Assembly (NCBI GenBank): GCA_025935275.1
Contig: JAICVP010000029.1
Location: 1-13,410 of the forward strand
Origin: Thermoleophilia bacterium
GTDB lineage: Bacteria; Actinomycetota; Thermoleophilia; Gaiellales; Gaiellaceae
Length of the DNA: 13,410 bases
Reading direction: 5' to 3'
The position numbers were made by a program, and so were the translations under genes. Of this stretch, positions 7,089-13,410 are shown piece after piece (position 1 is the first letter of the stretch; each line of letters opens with the position of its first letter). Under the pieces are notes generated by a model, which worked only from the letters and a program-made list of their open reading frames with translations, was not told where the DNA came from and did not search any database.

Positions 7089-7092
<4 letters not shown>
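5941..7092 (+). CDS. trpCF: Bifunctional indole-3-glycerol-phosphate synthase / phosphoribosylanthranilate isomerase-like fusion
   Basis: A 383-residue fusion. Residues 1-222 are TrpC: catalytic-site residues Glu18 and Lys20 (AEVKRRSPS), Lys79, Glu128 (LVEAH), Asn149 (LNARDL) and Glu179-Ser180 (VAESGI) are all present. TrpC is compact: only about 15 residues precede the first strand instead of 40-50, and the usual KDF after the catalytic Lys reads KGF. Residues 223-383 resemble TrpF: KVCGLT with catalytic Cys227, GFV...SPRR, VGVFV, AGGLGPENV at 337-345, then VDASRSLEASPGIKD. This half has about 161 residues rather than about 200, lacks the QLHGDE segment and the GGTG motif, and only Asp313 is a candidate for the catalytic Asp. 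The TrpC call is firm; TrpF activity is doubtful. The start is set by AAGGAGG at 5924-5930 and the TGATG junction with trpD. The end overlaps trpB (GTGA). Confidence 0.9.
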
Positions 7093-8209
<1,117 letters not shown>

Positions 8210-8213
<4 letters not shown>

Positions 8214-8926
8214 AGCGCGTCTCGATCTACCTGATGGCCGGGCGCGACACGCCCGAGCTCGCCGCCGCGGCGGTGGCGGCAGGCGCCGACCTTCTGGAGA
8301 TCGGCTTCCCCTTCTCCGACCCGCTCGCAGATGGACCCGTGATCCGGCTCGCGGGCGAGCGCGCTCTGGCAGAGGGCATGCGTACCGAAGCCTGCCTCGA
8401 GTGCCTGGCAGAGACGAGGGCGCGGGTTGACGTGCCGCTCATCCCCATGACCTACGCCTCCATCCTCGAGGCCTATGGGTATGACCGCTTCCGCGAAGCC
8501 GCCGTCTCCGCGGGGGCGACGAGCTTCATCGTGGCCGACCTACCGCTCGAGGCTGCGCCCGAGCTCCCTCGTGTGCAGCTCGTCGCACCGACGACGCCGG
8601 AGGAGCGGATCCGCCTCGCCGCGGAGCGAACGGACGGATGGCTCTACCTCGTCTCGCTGACGGGGACGACCGGCGCGCGGGAGAACGTCTCCTCGCAACT
8701 CGCCGGGCTCGTCGAGCGGGCGCGCGCGGTCACCGAGGCACCGCTTCTGGCCGGCTTCGGCATCTCGACACCTGAGCAGGCGGCCGCCGCCGCGGAGCTC
8801 GCCGACGGAATCGTGGTGGGCAGCCGCGCCGTCGAGGTCGCCGAGACGGAAGGGGCCTCGGGGCTGGAGCGCTACGTGGCTTCGCTCCGCCGCGCGGTGG
8901 ACACCGTCAGCCCCGCAGTGGCATAG
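8210..8926 (+). CDS. trpA: Tryptophan synthase alpha chain
   Basis: Splits indole-3-glycerol phosphate to indole and glyceraldehyde-3-phosphate and channels indole to TrpB. The catalytic pair is Glu30 and Asp41 within LLEIGFPFSDPLADGP, spaced exactly as Glu49 and Asp60 of the enteric enzyme. Further motifs are MTYASILEAYG, VADLPLE, LTGTTGAR and GFGISTPEQ. The 238 residues are below the usual 250-270. The protein starts almost directly at the first barrel strand, so the N-terminal helix that normally precedes it is missing, and the loop after DLPLE is short. The ATG at 8210 overlaps the trpB stop (ATGA). There is no strong Shine-Dalgarno, so translation probably depends on coupling. Last biosynthetic gene of the operon. 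Confidence 0.95.
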
Positions 8927-8935
8927 CCTTCCCGC

Positions 8936-10018
8936 GTGGCCCGGTCACGCGCCCGCGATCTCGGTATCGCCGTCGGCACGCTCCCGACCGGCGAGCAGAA
9001 CGCGATCACGGACGTCCCAGGAGTCCGCGTCGGCCATACGACGCTGATCGAGGGCACCGACGTCCGCACGGGGGTGACGGTCGTCCAGCCGCACGAGGCG
9101 AGCCCGTGGTACGAGCCCGTCTTCGCGGGTGCCCACCGCCTGAACGGGAACGGGGAGCTGACCGGCCTGGAGTGGATCCGCGAGTCGGGGATGCTCTGTT
9201 CGCCGATCGCGCTGACCAACACGCACTCGGTCGGCGTTGTTCGCGACGCCCTCATCTCCGCCGAAATCGGCTCCCGGACGGACGAGCGCGAGTTCTGGAG
9301 CCTGCCGGTCGTCGGCGAGACCTGGGACGGGCTCCTGAACGACATCAACGGCATGCACGTGCGGCCGGAGCACGTCGAGTCCGCGCTTGCGTCGGCCGCG
9401 GACGGCCCGGTTGGGGAAGGCAACGTCGGCGGCGGGACGGGGATGATCTGCCACGGGTTCAAGGGCGGAATCGGCACGTCGTCCCGAGTCGTCGAAGGGG
9501 CCGGCGGCGCCGTGGTCGGCGTCCTCGTCCAGGCGAATCACGGACGGCGGGAGCGTCTCCGCGTGAACGGCATCCCGGTCGGCGAAGCGATTCCCGTGAC
9601 GGAGATCCCCGATCCCTACGGACGCGTACCGCCGGGCGCAGGCTCCATCATCGCCATCGTCGCTACCGACGCCGCCCTCCTCCCCGTGCAGTGCGAGCGC
9701 CTCGCCCAGCGCGCTGGCCTCGGCATCGCTCGCGTCGGCGGGGTCGGCGAGCATTCGAGCGGCGACCTCTTCCTCGCCTTCGCGTCCGGGAACCGGGGCC
9801 TGCCTTCCGCCGACGTCGACGCGGATGCACCGCTCACGATTCCGGTGCGGATGCTGGCGAACAACTACATCACCGCGCTCTTCGACGCCGTGGTGGAAGC
9901 GACCGAGGAGGCGATCGTGAACGCGCTCTGCGCCGCCGAGACCCTCATGGGCGCGAACGGCGCGACGGCCCACGAGCTTCCCCTCGAGAGGCTGCAGGAA
10001 CTCGCTTCGTCGTCCTGA
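8936..10018 (+). CDS. P1 family (DmpA/BapA-like, S58) aminopeptidase
   Basis: A self-processing Ntn-type hydrolase of the DmpA family, whose members remove N-terminal residues, often D- or beta-amino acids, from small peptides. The 360-residue product opens RDLGIAVGTLPTGEQNAITD and contains VRVGHTT, TNTHSVG, GNVGGGTGMICHGFKGGIG (residues 162-180) and GAGSIIAIVATDAALLP. By comparison with DmpA, self-cleavage should fall between Gly236 and Ser237, with Ser237 becoming the nucleophile; I infer this from motif position. No signal peptide is visible, so it is probably cytoplasmic. The GTG at 8936 lies 9 bases after the trpA stop and lacks a clear ribosome site. Co-transcription with trp is likely, but a role in Trp metabolism is not shown. 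A hairpin follows the gene. The true substrate cannot be read from sequence. Confidence 0.92.
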   Translation: MARSRARDLGIAVGTLPTGEQNAITDVPGVRVGHTTLIEGTDVRTGVTVVQPHEASPWYEPVFAGAHRLNGNGELTGLEWIRESGMLCSPIALTNTHSVGVVRDALISAEIGSRTDEREFWSLPVVGETWDGLLNDINGMHVRPEHVESALASAADGPVGEGNVGGGTGMICHGFKGGIGTSSRVVEGAGGAVVGVLVQANHGRRERLRVNGIPVGEAIPVTEIPDPYGRVPPGAGSIIAIVATDAALLPVQCERLAQRAGLGIARVGGVGEHSSGDLFLAFASGNRGLPSADVDADAPLTIPVRMLANNYITALFDAVVEATEEAIVNALCAAETLMGANGATAHELPLERLQELASSS

Positions 10019-10022
10019 TGCG

Positions 10023-10051
10023 GCGAAGCCCGCCTGGCGGGCGGGCTCCGC
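10023..10051 (+). terminator. GC-rich hairpin, probable end of the trp-peptidase transcript
   Basis: Bases 10027-10034 pair with 10040-10047 (8 bp, almost all G-C, five-base loop), extended by three more pairs after one mismatch (10023-10025 with 10049-10051). It begins 5 bases after the peptidase stop. There is no T-run, so it is of the U-less type often proposed for GC-rich actinobacteria rather than a classical terminator. Confidence 0.5.
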
Positions 10052-10180
10052 GGTCCTGAGCAGTCGGGCGACGTCGGGCCCAGGGGGCGATGTGACGGGG
10101 AGCAAACACCGCGGCCGTGAGCCGGATATGCGGAATCCGTAAAGGTCTCGTTAACCCGCGAGCCGCCGTAGGCTAGGCCC
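10052..10180. other. Intergenic region before the 48-residue gene
   Basis: About 130 bases with no reading frame I can support. TAGGCT at 10169-10174 is a possible -10 box ending 6 bases before the next ATG, which would give a leaderless transcript; no matching -35 box is visible. A weak 5-bp inverted repeat lies at 10123-10139. Confidence 0.4.
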
Positions 10181-10327
10181 ATGCACACCATCGAGCTGAC
10201 CGAAGAGGAGCTGACCCTGGTTCGTTCCGCGCTGCACTCCTACCTCGACGATTTCGGGCACGAGGAGGCCGACGTGCTACGCCGGATCAAGGACATCCTC
10301 GCCAAACTGCCCTCCGCAGACGCCTAG
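10181..10327 (+). CDS. Small conserved-looking hypothetical protein (48 aa)
   Basis: Not recognised by name. It begins MHTIELTEEELTLVRSALHS and continues as a charged, probably two-helix protein rich in Glu, Asp and Leu, with no Cys, no membrane segment and no signal peptide. Reality is supported by the ATG placed right after a -10-like box, acidic coding-like composition, and the stop codon, which shares one base with the GTG of the carboxyltransferase (TAGTG). That junction suggests translational coupling. Small subunits are known for some actinobacterial acyl-CoA carboxylases (AccE), but I see no specific resemblance. A regulatory or assembly role for the neighbouring enzyme is only a guess from position. 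Confidence 0.75.
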   Translation: MHTIELTEEELTLVRSALHSYLDDFGHEEADVLRRIKDILAKLPSADA

Positions 10328-11889
10328 TGGCGATCCTCGAGACGCGAGCCGACCCGGCCGCCGCCGAGTTCGGCGCCAACCGGGAGCGCATGGCTGCACT
10401 CGTCTCGGAGCTTCGGGAGCGGACGGCCGCGGCCGCGCGAGGCGGAGGCGACGAGGCGGTCGAGAAGCACCGCTCCCGGGGCAAGCTGCTTGCGCGTGAG
10501 CGGGTCGACCGGCTCCTCGATCCTGAGTCCGCGTTTCTCGAGCTGAACGCCCTCGCCGCCAACGGCCTCTACGACGACGACGCGCCCGCAGCGGGAATCG
10601 TCACGGGCATCGGCGTGGTCGAGGGCAGGCAATGCGTGATCGTCGCAAACGACGCGACCGTGAAGGGCGGCACGTACTATCCGCTCACCGTCAAGAAGCA
10701 CCTTCGAGCGCAGGAGGTCGCCCGCCAGAACGGGCTCCCCTGCATCTACCTCGTCGACTCCGGCGGAGCCTTCCTGCCGATGCAGGACGAGGTCTTCCCC
10801 GACCGCGACCACTTCGGGCGCATCTTCTTCAACCAGGCGGTGATGTCCGCCCGCGGGATTCCGCAGATCGCAGCCGTGATGGGCTCCTGCACCGCGGGCG
10901 GCGCCTACGTGCCCGCGATGAGCGACGAGACGATCATCGTCAAGGGCACGGGCACGATCTTCCTCGGTGGGCCGCCCCTCGTGAAGGCGGCCACCGGCGA
11001 GGAGGTGACCGCCGAGGAGCTGGGCGGCGCCGACGTCCACGCGCGCACCTCCGGGGTCGCCGACCACTACGCCGTCTCGGACGAGCACGCGCTCGCCCTC
11101 GTCCGCGAGATCGTCGCCAACCTGAGCCTGCGGCCGCCCACGCCGCCGTGGGAGCGGGAGTCTCCGGCCGAACCGCTCAACGACCCGGCCGACCTGTACG
11201 GGATCGTCCCCGCCGATTACGCGAAGGGCTATGACGTCCGGGAGGTCATCGCCCGCATCGTCGACGGGAGCGACTTCCACGAGTTCAAGGCGCTGTACGG
11301 CGACACGCTCGTTTGCGGTTTCGGCCGCATCGAGGGCTACCCGGTCGGAATCCTCGCGAACAACGGCGTCCTCTTCTCGGAGAGCGCCCTCAAGGGAGCA
11401 CACTTCGTCGAGCTCGCGTGCCAGCGCCGCGTTCCCCTGGTCTTCCTCCAGAACATCACCGGCTTCATGGTGGGCAAGGACTACGAGGCCGGCGGAATCG
11501 CGAAGGACGGCGCGAAGCTCGTCACGGCCGTCGCCTGCGCGCAGGTGCCGAAGTTCACCGTCATCATCGGCGGCTCATTCGGCGCCGGGAACTACGGCAT
11601 GTGCGGACGTGCGTACGAGCCGCGCCAGCTCTGGATGTGGCCGAACGCGCGCATCAGCGTGATGGGCGGCGAGCAGGCGGCGTCGGTTCTCTCCACCGTC
11701 GGCCGCGCAGATCCAGACGAGATCCGGGCCAAGTACGAGGCCGAGGGCAACCCGTACTACTCGACGGCGCGCCTCTGGGACGACGGCATCATCGACCCGG
11801 CCGACACGCGTCGCGTGCTCGCGCTCGGGATCGCGGCGAGCCTGAACGCTCCGATCCCCGAGACGAAGTTCGGCGTCTTCAGGATGTGA
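10327..11889 (+). CDS. Acyl-CoA carboxylase carboxyltransferase (beta) subunit, methylcrotonyl-CoA carboxylase type
   Basis: Moves the carboxyl group from carboxybiotin to an acyl-CoA. The 520-residue length and sequence fit the crotonase-fold carboxyltransferase family, closest by eye to the 3-methylcrotonyl-CoA carboxylase beta subunit: YLVDSGGAFLPMQDEVFPDR, GSCTAGGAYVPAMSDE at 186-201, FLGGPPLVKAATGEE, QNITGFMVGK, and GGSFGAGNYGMCGR at 415-428. The two Gly-rich stretches form the oxyanion holes of the N- and C-terminal halves, and both look intact. The usual role is leucine breakdown, though geranyl-CoA or another branched acyl-CoA cannot be excluded. The biotin carboxylase/carrier subunit is not in the window. 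The GTG at 10327 is fixed by the one-base overlap with the small upstream gene. Its 3' end overlaps the convergent sigma gene by 11 bases. Confidence 0.93.
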   Translation: MAILETRADPAAAEFGANRERMAALVSELRERTAAAARGGGDEAVEKHRSRGKLLARERVDRLLDPESAFLELNALAANGLYDDDAPAAGIVTGIGVVEGRQCVIVANDATVKGGTYYPLTVKKHLRAQEVARQNGLPCIYLVDSGGAFLPMQDEVFPDRDHFGRIFFNQAVMSARGIPQIAAVMGSCTAGGAYVPAMSDETIIVKGTGTIFLGGPPLVKAATGEEVTAEELGGADVHARTSGVADHYAVSDEHALALVREIVANLSLRPPTPPWERESPAEPLNDPADLYGIVPADYAKGYDVREVIARIVDGSDFHEFKALYGDTLVCGFGRIEGYPVGILANNGVLFSESALKGAHFVELACQRRVPLVFLQNITGFMVGKDYEAGGIAKDGAKLVTAVACAQVPKFTVIIGGSFGAGNYGMCGRAYEPRQLWMWPNARISVMGGEQAASVLSTVGRADPDEIRAKYEAEGNPYYSTARLWDDGIIDPADTRRVLALGIAASLNAPIPETKFGVFRM

Positions 11890-12868
11890 GCGGCGGAAGG
11901 TCCGTCGGATCATCCACCTCCGGCAGCGGAGGGGGAGGCGGTAGCTCGACCGACGGCGGCGGCACCGGCACCTCGACGGGAGGCAGCTCGACCGGGGGAA
12001 GCGCGGGGAGCTGAACGGGCAGGAGGGAGCCGACCCCCGAGCCTCCGGAGTCCGTCTTGCCGCTCGGCGGCTTCTCCTGCGCCGCGTGGCCGTGGGCCGA
12101 GTCCTTGTGCTTTCGATCCTTCTTCGCCGCCTTCGACTGGGCGGGCTTCGCATGCTCCTCCGGTGAGGCCGTCCTGTAGGAGACGACGGCGTGCGCCGTT
12201 CGCGCCTTCGCCGTGGCGGGCTCGTCGGAGGCGGCACCATCGCGTACCGGCATCGTCCCGAGCACCGCGCAGCCGACGAGGCACGCGAACCCCACGCGGC
12301 CGAAGGAGAATCCGAACGAACCGGCCTTGACGAGTGCCGGCAGCCCGAGGAAGCCGTGGCGCCTGCGCTCGCGGACGACGGGAACGCGCTCGACGAGCTC
12401 GAGCTCCTCGGCCAGCGCACGGCGGGCCCGGAAGATCAGGGCCTCGACTGCCGAGAGCGAGAGGCCGAGCTCGAACGCGATCTCGCCGTACGAACGCCCC
12501 TGGATCTCGCGCAGGAGAATCGCCTCGCGCTGCGCATCGGTCAGGCGCAAGAGGGCGGCATGGATGTCGGCCGACGCCGAGCCGTCCTCGTCCAGCGTGA
12601 GCAGGAGCTCGGAGTCGAGCTCGACCTCCTGGGGCCGCTCGGCCCGGAGGTGTGCGCGCCGACGCACGACGTTACGGGCGATGGTGAGCAGCCAGGCCCG
12701 CGGCTTCTCCGGTGTGTCCCCGCGGCGCATGGCGCGAAAGGCGTTCAGGAACGCGGCCTGGGTGACATCCTCGGCCTCGTCCGGGTCCCGCACGTCGCGA
12801 AGCACCGACCCGTATACCTCGCGCCGGTGCCGACGATAGATGCGCTCGAAGGAGCGATCCGCGTCCAC
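11879..12868 (-). CDS. ECF-type RNA polymerase sigma factor with C-terminal membrane segment and proline-rich tail
   Basis: Residues 1-75 are sigma region 2, with DEAEDVTQAAFLNAFRA at 30-46 and PRAWLLTIARN near 57-66. Residues 104-155 are region 4, with a helix-turn-helix around SYGEIAFELGLSLSAVEAL. After a basic stretch (RERRR, 166-170) comes a hydrophobic segment near 187-206, then a Lys/His-rich stretch (about 241-266), and a Pro-rich end (about 283-327) of repeated LPPVE/VPPP-like units. Ordinary ECF factors stop near 180-200 residues; this one has 329. The layout suggests a sigma factor tethered to the membrane with an outside tail, perhaps needing no separate anti-sigma partner; none is adjacent. 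The hydrophobic segment is short and contains an Arg, so tethering is not certain. The start is GTG at 12868-12866 with GGAGG at 12885-12881. The frame is open further upstream, but that part runs into the divergent promoter region. Confidence 0.85.
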   Translation of the reverse strand: MDADRSFERIYRRHRREVYGSVLRDVRDPDEAEDVTQAAFLNAFRAMRRGDTPEKPRAWLLTIARNVVRRRAHLRAERPQEVELDSELLLTLDEDGSASADIHAALLRLTDAQREAILLREIQGRSYGEIAFELGLSLSAVEALIFRARRALAEELELVERVPVVRERRRHGFLGLPALVKAGSFGFSFGRVGFACLVGCAVLGTMPVRDGAASDEPATAKARTAHAVVSYRTASPEEHAKPAQSKAAKKDRKHKDSAHGHAAQEKPPSGKTDSGGSGVGSLLPVQLPALPPVELPPVEVPVPPPSVELPPPPPLPEVDDPTDLPPLTS

Positions 12869-12890
12869 GAGGGTGTTATGCCTCCAAGAG

Positions 12891-12905
12891 ACGCTTCTCA
12901 AGCGT
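12891..12905. promoter_or_regulatory. Inverted repeat in the divergent intergenic region
   Basis: ACGCTT-CTC-AAGCGT, a perfect 6-bp inverted repeat with a three-base centre, between the sigma-factor start (12868) and the divergent 108-residue gene (12939). Size and place fit a dimeric regulator's operator or a small hairpin in the sigma mRNA leader, 23 bases before its start. No known regulator is implied. Confidence 0.35.
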
Positions 12906-12938
12906 GTTAGCCTGAGTTTTCTCAAACCCCCTGAATCC

Positions 12939-13265
12939 ATGCCCACACGCGCAGAACGCCAAGGCCGAAACGAATCCCTCTTCCGCGAAGTAAACGAGCG
13001 GATCGCGGAGTTGAATCAGACCTTCCACGTGGAGGGCCGCTCCGAGTTCCTGTGCGAGTGCAGCCGCGAAGAGTGCAAACAACCGGTCTCGATCTCGATC
13101 GACGAATACGAGGGGGTGCGGCGCGAGTCGACGCGGTTCTTCGTCATCCCCGGCCACGAGGACGAGAGCGTCGAGCGCGTCGTCGAGCGGAACGAGCGCT
13201 ACGTCGTCGTCGAGAAGTTCGGCGAGGCGGCGGACGAGGCCGACGACCTCGATCCGCGCAGCTAG
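12939..13265 (+). CDS. Hypothetical protein with a CxCx4C cluster (108 aa)
   Basis: Not recognised as a named protein. From the ATG at 12939 the product begins MPTRAERQGRNESLFREVNE, a charged helical stretch resembling the N-termini of small actinobacterial proteins. A cysteine cluster Cys39-x-Cys41-x4-Cys46 (FLCECSREEC) follows, then a conserved-looking DEYEGVRRESTRFFVIPGHE and an acidic VVVEK...DPRS end. The three Cys, with a nearby His such as His30 or His73, could bind zinc, but this is inference. The frame is open upstream to 12840, but that would run across the divergent sigma gene. TAGCCT at 12908-12913 might serve as a -10 box. It is transcribed divergently from the sigma factor and converges on the DapA-family gene, sharing the CTAG at 13262-13265. 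Confidence 0.75.
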   Translation: MPTRAERQGRNESLFREVNERIAELNQTFHVEGRSEFLCECSREECKQPVSISIDEYEGVRRESTRFFVIPGHEDESVERVVERNERYVVVEKFGEAADEADDLDPRS

Positions 13266-13410
13266 CCGGCCAGCTCTTCGAGGCGGGCTTCGAGGGCGCT
13301 GCGCTCCTCGTCGGTGAGCGGGAGGAGCGGCGCGCGCACGTCCCCCTGCACGGGGATCCCGCGCCACGCGAGCGCAGCCTTGACGCCCGCGTTGAACTGA
13401 AACTGCTCCA
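13262..13410 (-). CDS. DapA/N-acetylneuraminate lyase family aldolase, C-terminal part
   Basis: Only the last 49 codons are present; the gene runs off the right edge. The visible end contains FNAGVKAALAWRGI, then VRAPLLPLTDEERSALEARL, matching the C-terminal helices of dihydrodipicolinate synthase-like class I aldolases (in DapA the pattern is NPxPVKAAL...RxPLxPLxxxxxxxL). If it is DapA proper it condenses pyruvate with aspartate semialdehyde in lysine synthesis. The active-site Lys and Tyr lie outside the window, so a sugar-acid aldolase of the same fold is equally possible. The stop codon is the reverse of the CTAG that also ends the facing gene. Confidence 0.75.
   Translation of the reverse strand, partial: EQFQFNAGVKAALAWRGIPVQGDVRAPLLPLTDEERSALEARLEELAG

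Noticed and set aside
8945..10105. 386-codon minus-strand frame opposite the P1 peptidase
   Set aside because: Antisense shadow; the sense product matches the DmpA family from end to end.
10123..10139. 5-bp inverted repeat (CGGAT ... ATCCG) before the 48-residue gene
   Set aside because: Too short to stand out in GC-rich DNA, and there is no T-run or promoter element in register.
11930..12005. Gly/Ser-rich repeat-like stretch on the plus strand after the carboxyltransferase
   Set aside because: It is the reverse complement of the sigma factor's Pro-rich coding tail, not a separate repeat or gene.
12869..12946. 26-codon extension of the sigma factor to an ATG at 12946
   Set aside because: It would overlap the start of the divergent gene and the putative promoter region. 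GTG at 12868 with GGAGG upstream directly precedes the sigma region 2 start.

Overview
This is a GC-rich bacterial window with G or C at most third codon positions, many GTG/TTG starts and very tight packing. Together with the gene families present, this points to an actinobacterium, perhaps a Thermoleophilia-type soil lineage. The lineage is an inference. No mobile element, CRISPR array, tRNA or rRNA was seen. The longest stretch without a gene is about 160 bases.

Left block (1-2933, minus strand). Three same-strand genes are read from right to left. The first is a membrane protein made of a duplicated DUF4389-type module. The second is a Ste24-like M48 membrane metalloprotease whose start overlaps the first gene. 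The third is the N-terminal part of a thiolase cut by the window edge.

Centre (2959-8926, plus strand). A complete tryptophan operon is present: trpL, trpE, trpG, trpD, a trpC-trpF fusion, trpB and trpA. Every structural junction overlaps by 1 or 4 bases (GTGA, TTGA, TGATG, GTGA, ATGA), so the enzymes are translationally coupled. Upstream lies a ribosome-mediated attenuator: a 20-residue leader peptide with three Trp codons (W-W-A-W), a long hairpin that starts just past those codons, a competing antiterminator segment at the leader stop codon, and an intrinsic terminator just before trpE. TrpE, TrpC, TrpA and especially TrpF are shorter than usual. The TrpF half appears to lack about one barrel unit and its Gly-rich motif.

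Right-centre (8936-11889, plus strand). A P1/DmpA-type aminopeptidase lies 9 bases after trpA and is probably co-transcribed with it. A GC-rich hairpin follows. Next come a 48-residue protein and an acyl-CoA carboxylase carboxyltransferase of the methylcrotonyl-CoA type, joined by a one-base stop/start overlap.

Right end (11879-13410). An ECF-type sigma factor is encoded on the minus strand. It carries its own putative membrane segment and a basic then proline-rich tail, and its 3' end overlaps the carboxyltransferase. Divergent from it, across a short region with a 6-bp inverted repeat, is a 108-residue Cys-containing protein. The C-terminal piece of a DapA-family aldolase converges on that gene, and the two share one CTAG as both stop codons.
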